In this document: in pieces, positions 44,868 to 53,844 of the stretch | How the letters are laid out: every line of letters starts with the position of its first letter | How positions within the stretch are numbered: the first letter of the stretch is position 1 | Source of the DNA: Myxococcales bacterium | Lineage (GTDB): Bacteria; Myxococcota_A; Polyangia; Polyangiales; Polyangiaceae | Direction: 5' to 3' | Assembly: GCA_903642325.1 (NCBI GenBank) | Contig: CAHJWM010000008.1 | Location: 62,001 to 126,000, forward strand | Length of the DNA: 64,000 bases | Notes under the pieces: generated by a model | What the model was told of the DNA's origin: nothing | The model's database searches: none | Seen by the model: the letters and a program-made list of their open reading frames with translations, nothing else | Position numbers and translations under genes: made by a program

Positions 44868-44997
44868 GCGCGGCGCGGCTCGATGCCGCGCGGATTGCCT
44901 CACGTCACAGCGAGCAAAATCGTCGGCGAGTGTCCATCGGCCTCGTTTCGGAGGGGGCACCTGGCGGGCGCGGCTGCGGCATGGCTTGTGTTTGCAG

Positions 44998-46755
44998 TCA
45001 GTCAGCCCCGCTCAAGATCTTGAACTCCACGCGGCGGTTCTTGGCGCGGCCGGCGTCGGTCGCGTTGTCGGCAATGGGCTTGGTCTGCCCGAAGCCTTGC
45101 GATTGGAGGCGACCCTTGTCGATGCCATGACCGACGAGGTAGCTCATGACGGCGGCGGCACGGTCCCCGCTGAGCTTGAGATTCATGGGGGCCATGCCGC
45201 GGCTGTCCGTGTGCCCGTAGACGCCCATCTTAATCGAGCCGCGGGACTTCATGAGCGTCACGACCTCATCCAAAATAGGAAAACTGCCGGCCTTGATTAC
45301 GGCCCGACCCGTTTCGAACTCGATCGGCTGCAGTAGCTGGACGTTCCCTTCCTCGTCCACGTGCGTGAGGCTCGGGCAACCGTTCTTCTCGGCGACGCTC
45401 GAGCGAGGGCCCGGCTGGGTCGGGCATTTGTCCTGCGTGTCCGGTACACCGTCGTTGTCGACGTCGTCTTCGGGACAACCGTCGTCGTCTTGAATCCCGT
45501 CTTTGTCCTCGGCCTTGTCTGGGCATTGATCAGCGCTATCGGGGATGCCGTCGCCGTCGCGGTCGGACGCGGCCGGGCAGCCGTCTGTGGGCTCCGGTTG
45601 CTTGCCGTCTTCCTTCTCCGTCGGGCACTTATCGATCGAGTCCGGGTAGCCATCGCCATCGCTATCGCGGTCGTAGTCGTCCACGGTGGGCGAGACGTGC
45701 AGCTTGCGTGGCGGCGACTTGCCTTCCAGATCTGCCAACGTGAGGTAAGTGCCGATGCCGACTAGCATGCGAAAATCGGGCGCGCCGTAGCCCGCGGCCA
45801 GGCGCGTGCCGAAGCCGCCTTCGGCGTACCAACGGCTGCGCTTGTCGAGCACGTAGCGGACCTGCGCCAGCCACTCGAAATCGGTGTTTCGCTCGGTGAA
45901 GAACGTAGAGTGGCCAAGCGAATTCGTGAGGCCAGTAGTACCCCAAAGCTCGCCGCCCAGCCGTACACGGCCCTCACGCAGCGGTAGGTAAAGCCCGCCC
46001 GAGTAACGAATTTCGGAGGAGATGAACAACGAGCCCTTCACCCCGCCGATGCTCCGGTCTGGGCGAAATTGCGGACCCAGATTGCCGGCCAAGAAAAACT
46101 TGCCAAAGTTGAATTCGGCCGCGCCGTATAGGTAGCCGGTCGCTTGACCGTCACTGCCGAAGGCGTCCGTATTGCCGGTCGGCAGCCACACCGCCGCGCC
46201 GCCACCGACTTTGAAGAGGTGGTTATCGGTTTCCCAGCTTCGCAGGCGAGCATCTAGCCGAATGTCATTCAAAAGAACCTTGGCGTCGCCGATGCCGCCC
46301 GTGCCCACGCCCTGACCGCTCGGATCGTCACCGGTGATCTGCAGCACCGTGAGCGGGATCATCAGATTCAGCGAGAGGCGATTGGCGATCTCGGTGCCCG
46401 CAGATAGGTATGCGGTGAGCTGGCCCTCGACCGGGTTGTCGATTCTCGACTGCGCAACCGCGTTAGTGGTGACGGTGTCGCTACGGAGCGGGTTGTGCGA
46501 GTAACCAAGGATGCCGTTGGCGTAGAAGCGCGTCTTCTCGGCGAGGTAAGGCCGCCAAACCATGAAGCCGTCATCGGGCGCGCCGGAGATCTGCGCGCGG
46601 TCCAGGTAAAACGTACCCGACTGCGCGTGCGCGGTGCCCGCCACGAAGTACATGACGAGTGCGGCCGGCGCGCTCGCCAGCCAAGGGGAGGAGTGGCCTC
46701 GTCCGGGCGACGTCTGTAAAATTCGGCCTAAGTGACGCTTGATCCGACGAAACAC
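44998..46755 (-). CDS. OmpA-family outer-membrane protein with thrombospondin type-3 repeats
   Basis: 585 residues. A signal peptide ends around GTAHAQ (about 45), then a beta-barrel-like region (about 50-360) rich in alternating aromatic strands. Four or so Asp-rich TSP3/calcium-binding repeats (DRDSDGDGYPDSIDKCP, DRDGDGIPDSADQCP, DVDNDGVPDTQDKCP) lead to a C-terminal OmpA peptidoglycan-binding domain with IEFETGRAVIK, YGHTDSRG, LSGDRAAAVMSYL and GFGQTKPIADN ... KNRRVEF. It links outer membrane and cell wall. The start is GTG 46755. Monocistronic; the kinase gene converges on its 3' end. Confidence 0.93.
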   Translation of the reverse strand: MFRRIKRHLGRILQTSPGRGHSSPWLASAPAALVMYFVAGTAHAQSGTFYLDRAQISGAPDDGFMVWRPYLAEKTRFYANGILGYSHNPLRSDTVTTNAVAQSRIDNPVEGQLTAYLSAGTEIANRLSLNLMIPLTVLQITGDDPSGQGVGTGGIGDAKVLLNDIRLDARLRSWETDNHLFKVGGGAAVWLPTGNTDAFGSDGQATGYLYGAAEFNFGKFFLAGNLGPQFRPDRSIGGVKGSLFISSEIRYSGGLYLPLREGRVRLGGELWGTTGLTNSLGHSTFFTERNTDFEWLAQVRYVLDKRSRWYAEGGFGTRLAAGYGAPDFRMLVGIGTYLTLADLEGKSPPRKLHVSPTVDDYDRDSDGDGYPDSIDKCPTEKEDGKQPEPTDGCPAASDRDGDGIPDSADQCPDKAEDKDGIQDDDGCPEDDVDNDGVPDTQDKCPTQPGPRSSVAEKNGCPSLTHVDEEGNVQLLQPIEFETGRAVIKAGSFPILDEVVTLMKSRGSIKMGVYGHTDSRGMAPMNLKLSGDRAAAVMSYLVGHGIDKGRLQSQGFGQTKPIADNATDAGRAKNRRVEFKILSGAD

Positions 46756-46854
46756 AGGCTGACGCTACTCCGCGAGTGACTACTTTGAATAGCCCGCTTT
46801 GTTGAGTTCATCGAGCGGCTGGTCGGCCCCCCGGCTGAACGACGCAGGTCAAAG

Positions 46855-48117
46855 TCAGCGGCTCACGCCGAACACTTGGCAAACCCAAAGGGTGCCGTCG
46901 AGGTCGGGCGCTACGCCAATGCCCACCAGGTCGTAAGCCGGAAACAGCAGATTTTCTCGATGCGAGGGGCTAGCCCAGAGCGCGCGCTGAGCCAGCGCTG
47001 CACTGCCAGCGTGCGCCACGTTTTCGCCGACCGCGAGCTCCAAGCCCTGGCGCTCGAGGCGCTGATTCAAGTCCCCATCGCCCGCGTCATGCGCGGTCTT
47101 TCGCACGTGACGCATGGCTTCCGCATGGGCATTCGCGAGGCTTTCGAGCCGGCGATCCAATTTCAGAGCGGGCAAGCGCTCGCGGGTCCGCGCCGCGTTC
47201 ACCATGGCGTACAGCGCGGCGGCGGGGTCCGTGCCCGCCGCCGCTTCTTCTTCGCCCGGGGCTCTCGATATCAGGGCCTCACTCGGCGGCTCGATGCCGG
47301 CGAACACGAGCGCTTCGAGCAGTGGGCGGGGACCGCCATCTACGGCGGCAAGCAGCTGAACGAGCCACGCTCCCGGCTGGTCGGCATTGAAGCGCGCGCG
47401 CACCTGGCCATCGGCGAGCGACGTTGGCACCGCGTGCGGCGCGCCGTGCGGCCCCAAAATGACGACCTTTGCCTCGCTGGCCTGCACTCGCAATGTCGCG
47501 CGGACGTCCAACCATTGTCCGACGCGCACGCGCGTAGGCAATGGCGCAAGGTCTGCGAGCGCGTCTACCGCGATCACCCCGACGCTGATGCGTGGGCCGG
47601 GGCCGTGCAGCACGGCAACTCCGCAGCGCCGCACGCCGCCATCCCCGAAGCCCGAGAGCCATCGCTGCATACGGGTTTTCGCAGCACTCGTCTCCCCCTC
47701 GCTGCCACGGAAGAGCCAGGCGCGCGGCCAGACGTACGGCGCGCCCGCGGCGCGCAGCGCGTAACCGATGCCATCTACGTCCAGCTCCGGCGTGTTGTCG
47801 ACCTGTTGCCGCGCAAGGCGCTCGGCGACGTCATCGAGTGCTTGGTCGCTCTCTCCGCACGCCGAGGTCAGCGGGTCGAGCTTGGGGTCCACGCTCGCCG
47901 TCGCGGGCCGCGGTGACGTCGTTGTGCTCGCGAACGCGCTCGGGGTTTCCTCGACCAGGGCGATTGGGGTGTCGTGGGACGATGGACTACTTACCGGCGG
48001 CCTGGCCGATTTTCCACAAGCGCTGAGAACGCCGCATAAAGTCATGCCAGCTAGACAGCAATCGCGGCTTAACGCGAATGCCGCGACGATCCGTGCAGTG
48101 ACGCCCGACAACGACAT
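46855..48117 (-). CDS. CAP/SCP-domain lipoprotein
   Basis: About 420 residues. The N-terminal signal ends in a lipobox (GVLSAC), so lipid anchoring is likely. A Pro/Ser/Thr linker and a middle region (about 80-285) with beta-rich stretches (WLDVRATLRVQASEAKVVILG) have no family I recognise. The last about 130 residues are a CAP (PR-1/SCP-like) domain: LYAMVNAARTRERLPALKLDRRLESLANAHAEAMRH (split), VGENVAHAGS, SPSHRENLLFPAYDLVGIGVA. CAP domains are secreted and sometimes bind lipids. Start options are 48117 (used) or 48045, which leaves a very short signal. Confidence 0.8.
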   Translation of the reverse strand: MSLSGVTARIVAAFALSRDCCLAGMTLCGVLSACGKSARPPVSSPSSHDTPIALVEETPSAFASTTTSPRPATASVDPKLDPLTSACGESDQALDDVAERLARQQVDNTPELDVDGIGYALRAAGAPYVWPRAWLFRGSEGETSAAKTRMQRWLSGFGDGGVRRCGVAVLHGPGPRISVGVIAVDALADLAPLPTRVRVGQWLDVRATLRVQASEAKVVILGPHGAPHAVPTSLADGQVRARFNADQPGAWLVQLLAAVDGGPRPLLEALVFAGIEPPSEALISRAPGEEEAAAGTDPAAALYAMVNAARTRERLPALKLDRRLESLANAHAEAMRHVRKTAHDAGDGDLNQRLERQGLELAVGENVAHAGSAALAQRALWASPSHRENLLFPAYDLVGIGVAPDLDGTLWVCQVFGVSR

Positions 48118-48212
48118 CCGAGTACTGGCTCGCGCTGCGCATGGCGAGACAAAAGCGGTCAGGCGTGTGCGCTTTTGCTGCTCTCCGGTCCAGGTTATGG
48201 TCAAGTGGCCGC

Positions 48213-49682
48213 ATGGGCCGATTCACCACAGCAGCGAAAGTCGGGGCGTTTGCCTTCGTCACGCTACTGGCCGGCTTCTTGATTTATCGCTTCGTCTCGA
48301 AGTCGACCCGCGCCGGCAAGGGCTATGTCGTGTACGCGCTCATGGCGGACGCAGGCGGGATTGCCAAGCTTTCACAGGTGCGGGTCGCGGGTATTCCCAT
48401 CGGCGCGGTGCAGAGCGTCAAGCTCGACCACGATCGCGCGCGCATCGACATCGGCATCAACCCGGACGTGAAGCTGTACCAAGACGCGACCGTGTCCAAG
48501 GTCGCGTCGAGCTTGCTCGGCGAATACTATTTGGCGATTGCGCCCGGCGCCGAGGGCAAGCCCGAGCTGAAGAACGGAGATCGCATCAACAACGTCGTCG
48601 AGGCGCAAACTACCGACGACATCATGAAGCAGGTCTCGGACATCGCCAAGGACGTGAAGCAAGTCTCGGCGGCGCTCGCCGCCAGCGTCGGAAGTGATCA
48701 GGGCCGCAGCGATATCAAGTCGACGCTCAAAAACCTGGCGGACGTCACGGAGGCGCTCAACGAAACCGTGCGCGAGAACCGCGAGAGCATCAAACACATC
48801 CTGACCAACGTGGAATCGATGACCACGAAGGGCGGACCCGACGTGGAGAAGATCCTCGACAACGTCAAGGTCACGACCAACGAAGTGCGCGCCATGATGG
48901 CGCAATCGCAGGCCGGACAACCAAAGTCCGAAGGCGAGATCCGTCAGATTATCGACAAGGTGAACCGCGCCAGCGACAACCTGGAAACCACGCTCAAGAA
49001 CTTGGACAGCGTGACGGGTCGGCTCGACCGCGGCGAAGGAACGCTTGGTCGGCTCAGCAAAGACGATCACTTGATCAACGAGGTCGAGGGCGTCGCCGAC
49101 GACATCGGCGACTTCGTCGGTGGGCTTTCGCGCATTCAAACCATCGTCACCATGCGCACCGATTACCAATTCCTCTCCAGCACCGTGAAGAGCTACGTCG
49201 AGCTTCGCATCCAGCCGCGTGAGGACAAGTACTACCTGATCGAAATCGTGAACGACCCACGTGGGCTAACCCACTTCGAGCAAGTCGACGTAGACACGAC
49301 CAATCCCAACGATCCGCCGCACTACCGCGAAGTGCGCACCGTCACGGCGAACTCACTCCGCTTTTCGCTGCAGTTCGCGCAAAGCTTCGGCCCGTTCACG
49401 GGGCGCTTCGGCATCAAAGAGTCGACCGGCGGCGTGGGTCTCGACACGCTCCTGTTAGACAACCGCTTCGAGATTCGCCAAGACCTGTTTGGGTTCGGTG
49501 AAGTGGTGCTGCCACGCTGGCGCGTGTCGCTGGGCTACGAGTTCGTGAATCGCGCCTGGCTCTTGGGCGGCGTGGATGACATCTTGAGCAGCTCGCGCCG
49601 CGACTACTTCGTCGGCCTGCAACTGCGGTTCAACGACGAAGACCTGAAGAGCATCCTGCCCTTCGTGCCCAAGACCAACTGA
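48213..49682 (+). CDS. MlaD/MCE-domain protein with possible beta-barrel C-terminus
   Basis: 489 residues. One N-terminal helix (VGAFAFVTLLAGFLIYRF) is followed by a single MCE domain (VYALMADAGGIAKLSQVRVAGIPIGAV, LYQDATVSKVASSLLGEYYLAI), which forms lipid-transport rings in Mla/Mce systems. A long helical region (about 145-310) with regular repeats (DIMKQVSDIAKDV, LKNLADVTEALNETV, IRQIIDKVNRASDNLETTLKN) follows. The last about 165 residues look like amphipathic beta strands (SYVELRIQPREDKYYLIEIV, WRVSLGYEFVN, YFVGLQLRF). No MlaE or MlaF gene is adjacent. ATG 48213 is chosen; it is divergent from the CAP gene. Confidence 0.83.
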   Translation: MGRFTTAAKVGAFAFVTLLAGFLIYRFVSKSTRAGKGYVVYALMADAGGIAKLSQVRVAGIPIGAVQSVKLDHDRARIDIGINPDVKLYQDATVSKVASSLLGEYYLAIAPGAEGKPELKNGDRINNVVEAQTTDDIMKQVSDIAKDVKQVSAALAASVGSDQGRSDIKSTLKNLADVTEALNETVRENRESIKHILTNVESMTTKGGPDVEKILDNVKVTTNEVRAMMAQSQAGQPKSEGEIRQIIDKVNRASDNLETTLKNLDSVTGRLDRGEGTLGRLSKDDHLINEVEGVADDIGDFVGGLSRIQTIVTMRTDYQFLSSTVKSYVELRIQPREDKYYLIEIVNDPRGLTHFEQVDVDTTNPNDPPHYREVRTVTANSLRFSLQFAQSFGPFTGRFGIKESTGGVGLDTLLLDNRFEIRQDLFGFGEVVLPRWRVSLGYEFVNRAWLLGGVDDILSSSRRDYFVGLQLRFNDEDLKSILPFVPKTN

Positions 49683-49775
49683 TCGGGGAAGTAGCTCGCG
49701 TCCCTCCGGCTCGGACTACGCAACTCCCTGACCTTGCGCCCTTCACGCGAGGGCTCTGGCGCTAAGCGCAAACCC

Positions 49776-49943
49776 TCACTTGCTGTGAGGCGGCATTTTC
49801 GCTTCTTTGAACACCACGTGCTGACGGACCACCGGATCGAACTTCTTCAGCTCGAGCTTGTTGGTCTGCGTGCGCTTATTCTTCTGCGTGTAGTAGGCGT
49901 AACCGGTGCCGGCCGAAGAAACGAGGCGGATGTTTTCGCGCAT
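49776..49943 (-). CDS. rpmG: 50S ribosomal protein L33
   Basis: 55-residue L33: [36 protein letters not shown] and [12 protein letters not shown] match the family closely. The four zinc-binding Cys are absent, so this is the Cys-free form. ATG 49943 gives the canonical N-terminus; the frame extends to 49982 without support. It is divergent from the rpmH operon. Confidence 0.95.
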   Translation of the reverse strand: MRENIRLVSSAGTGYAYYTQKNKRTQTNKLELKKFDPVVRQHVVFKEAKMPPHSK

Positions 49944-50097
49944 GGTGGGCGGGTACCTATCACGCGGCATTTGGGCCTGCAATACCGATGGCGCGGGCGG
50001 CCCGCCCCCTGCGAGCGGCCGCGCGGTGGCGGCTAGGGCCGCCTCGGGCCAAAACTACCGGGGTTATGTCGGGCCATTCGACAACCGGCAGAAGGGC

Positions 50098-50125
50098 TTG
50101 ACGAATCTAAGGGCTCATGGCTAAT
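50098..50125 (+). promoter_or_regulatory. Putative sigma-70-type promoter of the rpmH operon
   Basis: TTGACG (50098-50103) and GCTAAT (50120-50125) are separated by 16 bp and lie 28 bp before the rpmH ATG. The -35 is a five-of-six match and the -10 a four-of-six match to the vegetative consensus. I saw no DnaA-box (TTATCCACA) cluster in this intergenic stretch. Confidence 0.4.
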
Positions 50126-50153
50126 TGCCGCTCCCTTTCGAGGCATCCCCGTC

Positions 50154-50303
50154 ATGAAGCGCACTTTTCAGCCCCACAACACCAGCCGGCTCCGCACGCA
50201 CGGCTTCCGCAAGCGCCTCAGCACCAAGGGTGGTCGTAAGGTGCTTGCCAACCGTCGCCGCAAGGGTCGCTGGCGGCTCGCGGTCAGCGCCTACGAGAAG
50301 TGA
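50154..50303 (+). CDS. rpmH: 50S ribosomal protein L34
   Basis: 49-residue L34, very basic: [18 protein letters not shown], then [19 protein letters not shown]. The canonical start MKRT(F/Y)QP fixes the ATG. Its stop TGA at 50301-50303 overlaps the GTG start of rnpA, the usual tight rpmH-rnpA arrangement. It is the first gene of the rpmH-rnpA-yidD-yidC-jag operon. Confidence 0.97.
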   Translation: MKRTFQPHNTSRLRTHGFRKRLSTKGGRKVLANRRRKGRWRLAVSAYEK

Positions 50304-50752
50304 GCGGCGACGGGGGAAAAACCTCGGTCGCGGTGCACGCGGCAGGTCGCTTCCCATCCCGCTTCCGTGTCCGTAAGCGACCCGAATTCCTGAGCATTCA
50401 AGAGCGCGGCCTGCGGGTGGCGACTCGTCACTTCGTGCTCATCTTGAGCGCAAGCTCATCGGTCGACTCGCCTCGTTTGGGCATCACCGCATCTCGGCGG
50501 GTTGGAAACTCGGTCGTACGTACGCGCGCCAAGCGCCTGACGCGCGAAGCGTTTCGCGCGACGCGCGAGCTTTGGCCCAAGGGCATTGACCTAGTGGTGA
50601 TCGTGAAAAGCTCACCCGGCGAAAGCAAGCTCGCGGGGGTCGTCGCCGAGTGGCGCGCGGCGCGCCCGCAAATCGAGCGCCGCTTACGGACGCTGCTTGG
50701 GTCAGCCACGACGGCGGCGTCCGGGCCCGAAAAAGCCGCCTCGCAAGCCTAG
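50300..50752 (+). CDS. rnpA: Ribonuclease P protein component
   Basis: 150-residue protein subunit of RNase P, aiding 5' maturation of tRNAs. The diagnostic RNR-type motif region reads [22 protein letters not shown] (about 65-86), preceded by [16 protein letters not shown] and followed by [12 protein letters not shown]. It is a little longer than typical because of a 15-residue leader and a short Ala/Ser-rich tail. The start GTG 50300 overlaps the rpmH stop by 4 bp. Confidence 0.94.
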   Translation: MSGDGGKTSVAVHAAGRFPSRFRVRKRPEFLSIQERGLRVATRHFVLILSASSSVDSPRLGITASRRVGNSVVRTRAKRLTREAFRATRELWPKGIDLVVIVKSSPGESKLAGVVAEWRAARPQIERRLRTLLGSATTAASGPEKAASQA

Positions 50753-50788
50753 CCAAGCGACCGGCGGGGCTGCAGAATCGCATTGGAT

Positions 50789-51019
50789 ATGCTTGCGCGC
50801 GGGCTCGTGTTTTTGATCCGCATGTACCAGCTTACGCTGTCGAAAGTGCTGCCGCCGGCGTGCCGCTTCGAGCCTTCTTGCTCCCGTTATGCCGCAGAAT
50901 GCTTGCGTTTACACGGAGCTGGTCGCGGTAGCTGGCTTGCTGCTCGACGCATCTGCCGCTGCCACCCCTTCAACCCCGGGGGCTATGATCCCCCGCCCTC
51001 GGTCAAGGGCGCGGCTTAG
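50789..51019 (+). CDS. yidD: YidD-family membrane insertion factor
   Basis: 76 residues. The family signature is complete: [32 protein letters not shown] at the N-terminus (split at the Cys-rich core CRFEPSCS) and [16 protein letters not shown] at the end. YidD associates with the inner membrane and assists YidC-dependent insertion. ATG 50789 is used; a TTG two codons upstream is an alternative. It lies between rnpA and yidC, as in most bacteria. Confidence 0.93.
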   Translation: MLARGLVFLIRMYQLTLSKVLPPACRFEPSCSRYAAECLRLHGAGRGSWLAARRICRCHPFNPGGYDPPPSVKGAA

Positions 51020-51129
51020 TGCTGCTTGCTCGGTTTTAGCGCCAGCCGCCCACGGCCATGGTAGACGGCCAAGCCAGACCGTACCCGCGGCCCCAGTTTG
51101 GCCCACCGAAAAGCAGAGTCGAAGTCGAT

Positions 51130-52947
51130 ATGGACAGAAGCAGTATTGGTCGCTTGTTGGTCATGGCGGCCCTGGCATTCCTTCTTTTCCAGTTTGGGCC
51201 AAAGCTGTTCGGGGGCGGAAAGATCACCACCCAGCCGCTCAGGAACGAAAGCCGGCTGGTGCTCGGCGCGAGCCCGCGAGCGCCGGAACGAACCTGCGAC
51301 ATTTGGACGCCCGAGTTCCGCGCGCAAGCGAGTACGCGCGGGGCTTCGCTCAAGCATTTCGAGCTGATGGGCCCGAAGTACGAGAAGAACGGCAAGCCTA
51401 TCGATCTGTCGACCACACCCGACCTCGAGTTCAATCGTCAGCTTCGTTTCGACTTCCACAACAGCGCGGGCCTGCCCGCCGGCAAACAATGGAATCTAGA
51501 CGCTGACCTCGTCGATTGGACGCTGGACGGCCAAACCGGCAAAAGCTGCGCGTTCAGCTATCGCGATTCCAAGGTCGAGCTGACGAAGAACATCACCTGG
51601 ACAGGGCGGCCCTACGAGCTCCAGGCCGACGCTACGATCAAGAACCTCGCCGATCGCACTCTCTATCACGCACTCACGGTCCACAGCGACGCCTGGCACA
51701 CCGCGAAGGAGGTGAAGGGCAGCATGTTCCGGCAAAGCCCGCTCGTTACCCGAGTGGAGTGCGTGCTGGATCAAGGCAAGCCGAGACGGCTCGCCGAGAC
51801 CGACTTCGACGCCGGCAAATTCTCGGAGGCCGAGCATTTTCCGACCAGTGATATCGATCCGGGAGACTGGTACGAGGTCGATGGGAAGCCCGCCTTCATA
51901 GCGGTTTCCAACGCGTACTTCGCGCATGCCATGGCGCCGGTGAAGGCACCGGTGACGCCGGTCTGCCAAATGCTGATCGAGGAGCACAAGATTGGCGATG
52001 CGGACAACGACGGAGCGATTTATCGCACTCGCCTTGCGTATCCGGGCGTGGACCTCGCTCCAGGCACGAGCTCTTCCTACTCCGTGCTCACCTACGTCGG
52101 GCCGAAGGAGCGCAGCGTTCTGGCGACCGCGGGCGGCGGCAATCACCGCTTCAGTGAGCTGATCGACCTCGGCTTCTTCTCGATCATCGCCAAGGTGCTG
52201 GTCGCGTTCTTACTCAAGGTGCACAGCATCATCCCCAACTGGGGCATTGCCATCATCATCTTGACGGTGACCGCCCGCACCTTGCTGTTTCCACTGACCG
52301 TGCCCGGTATCAAGGGCATGATCAAAATGCGTGAGCTCAAGCCAGAGATCGATGCCCTGAACGAAAAATTCAAGGATGACGCTCAGGCCAAGGGCCTAGC
52401 TCAGATGGAGCTTTGGCGGAAACACAACGTCAATCCGGTCAAGGGCTGCTTGCCTCAGATGGCATCCATGCCCGTCTGGTTTGCGCTGTACACGACCCTG
52501 CAAACGGCGGTCGAACTCTACCATATCAAGTTTTTATGGCTGCCCGATCTGACGGCCGCCGACCCGCTTTACATTTTACCCTTCATTATCGGCGCCACCT
52601 CTTTCATGCAGCAACGCCTCATGCCGCAGCAAGGGGATCCTGCACAGCAGAAGATGATGCAGTACCTGATGCCCGGCATGTTTACGGTTTTCATGCTGTT
52701 TTTGCCGGCCGGCCTCGGGGTATACATGTTCACTAACGGCGTGCTCGGCATCCTTCAACAACAAGCAGTGGAGTGGCACGTGCGGCGCTCGATGAAATCC
52801 GGTGGTGGCTCCGGTTCTGGCAGCGGAGACATCAAGGTCAAAGTGATTGGGGAGTCGGCCTTCAAACGGAATGGCAAAAGTGGCTCGTCTTCGGCAAAGC
52901 TCGCCGGTGACAGCCCGCTCCTCGGCAAAGGAAAGGCAGAGTCATGA
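51130..52947 (+). CDS. yidC: Membrane protein insertase YidC
   Basis: 605-residue YidC/Oxa1 insertase of the Gram-negative type. An N-terminal helix (about 6-25, IGRLLVMAALAFLLFQFGP) is followed by the large periplasmic P1 domain (about 30-345) and the conserved insertase core from about 350: SIIPNWGIAIIILTVTARTLLFPLT, with the groove Arg in TARTLLFP, then GCLPQMASMPVWFALY and the final LPAGLGVYMFTNGVLGILQQ. The basic C-terminal tail is Gly/Ser-rich. ATG 51130 is preferred over the frame from 51058. Its stop overlaps the jag start by 4 bp. Confidence 0.95.
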   Translation: MDRSSIGRLLVMAALAFLLFQFGPKLFGGGKITTQPLRNESRLVLGASPRAPERTCDIWTPEFRAQASTRGASLKHFELMGPKYEKNGKPIDLSTTPDLEFNRQLRFDFHNSAGLPAGKQWNLDADLVDWTLDGQTGKSCAFSYRDSKVELTKNITWTGRPYELQADATIKNLADRTLYHALTVHSDAWHTAKEVKGSMFRQSPLVTRVECVLDQGKPRRLAETDFDAGKFSEAEHFPTSDIDPGDWYEVDGKPAFIAVSNAYFAHAMAPVKAPVTPVCQMLIEEHKIGDADNDGAIYRTRLAYPGVDLAPGTSSSYSVLTYVGPKERSVLATAGGGNHRFSELIDLGFFSIIAKVLVAFLLKVHSIIPNWGIAIIILTVTARTLLFPLTVPGIKGMIKMRELKPEIDALNEKFKDDAQAKGLAQMELWRKHNVNPVKGCLPQMASMPVWFALYTTLQTAVELYHIKFLWLPDLTAADPLYILPFIIGATSFMQQRLMPQQGDPAQQKMMQYLMPGMFTVFMLFLPAGLGVYMFTNGVLGILQQQAVEWHVRRSMKSGGGSGSGSGDIKVKVIGESAFKRNGKSGSSSAKLAGDSPLLGKGKAES

Positions 52948-53618
52948 CTGAAAACGACGACCTCGACGACGCGGCGTGGGACAGCGGGGACGAAGGAGAA
53001 GCCGAAGATGGCGAGACCGAAGGCGGAGACGTGTCGCACGCTGCGGCCGGCACCGAAGAGGTCGCCGACGGTGAACGGCCTCGCAAGCGGCGTAAATCGC
53101 AAGACGACTACGTATCGGCAGACCCGCGCGCCAACGTCGCGCTCAAGTTCGTGACGGACGTGATTCGTGAGATGGAGATGGAGTGCACCGTGCACCTCCG
53201 CCGCCCCCAAGAAGGCAATGCGGACGACGAGATCAACATCGAGATCGCCGGGCGCGACGCGGGCCGTATCATTGGTAAAAAGGGCCAGGTCCTGCAGGCG
53301 CTGCAGTTCTTGACGCATCGGATCATCAACCGTCCGGGTCTCGACCGTCGCCACATTTTGGTCGATGCCGAGGGCTATCGCAGCCGTCGAGACAATTCGC
53401 TCGCGACGATGGCGCAGCGGCTCGGCCGCCAAGCCGTAGAAGAAGGCAAGATCATCACTTTCGAGCCCATGAACCCGCGCGACCGGCGCGTTGTCCATCT
53501 GGCCCTGGCCAAATTCGAAGGCGTGATCACGCGCAGCGACGGCGAAGGGGATGACCGCCGCGTGCAGATCATCCCGGTGCGCCGCACCGCGGGAGCGGGC
53601 GCCGCCGCGCCAAACTGA
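52944..53618 (+). CDS. jag: Jag/KhpB-type KH-R3H RNA-binding protein
   Basis: 224 residues. An acidic N-terminal region (about 1-45) and a basic patch (RPRKRRK) replace the longer Jag-N domain. A KH domain follows with AGRDAGRIIGKKGQVLQALQFL (about 102-123; GxxG motif IGKKG), then an R3H domain ending with EPMNPRDRRVVHLALAKFEGV (R-x3-H: RRVVH). Jag/KhpB binds RNA and affects cell elongation and division in other bacteria. ATG 52944 overlaps the yidC stop, confirming the operon. Confidence 0.9.
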   Translation: MTENDDLDDAAWDSGDEGEAEDGETEGGDVSHAAAGTEEVADGERPRKRRKSQDDYVSADPRANVALKFVTDVIREMEMECTVHLRRPQEGNADDEINIEIAGRDAGRIIGKKGQVLQALQFLTHRIINRPGLDRRHILVDAEGYRSRRDNSLATMAQRLGRQAVEEGKIITFEPMNPRDRRVVHLALAKFEGVITRSDGEGDDRRVQIIPVRRTAGAGAAAPN

Positions 53619-53716
53619 GCCGGGCACGTCTCCAAAGCTGCAGGATGGCCCCATCACGTTGGACAACCGGCGCTTGGGGCCGCCATGCATCTGGGCGCGG
53701 CGGGAGTCATTCTCGG

Positions 53717-53737
53717 TTCGAGCGTGAAAAGCTCGAA
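53717..53737 (+). other. Perfect 7-bp hairpin between jag and the LpoB-like gene
   Basis: TTCGAGC (53717-53723) and GCTCGAA (53731-53737) form a perfect stem with loop GTGAAAA. There is no T-run, so it is a poor intrinsic terminator. It lies about 100 bp after jag and 107 bp before the next start, and may be a transcript-end or leader structure. Confidence 0.3.
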
Positions 53738-53844
53738 AATGCCTCTCAGCAAATTGCCGAGCCCGTCGGCCGCGATTACATACCCCTGACAACTCGGACT
53801 CGAGCGGGCTCTATTTCGGCCTGCGCCGTTACAGAAAGGCACCC

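Noticed and set aside
46876-47916. Plus-strand 346-codon frame opposite the CAP-domain lipoprotein gene
   Set aside because: The opposite frame carries a full CAP domain and lipobox, whereas this translation is compositionally odd and matches nothing.
49944-50153. Possible replication origin upstream of rpmH
   Set aside because: rpmH is often near oriC, but I saw no DnaA-box cluster and dnaA is not present in the window.
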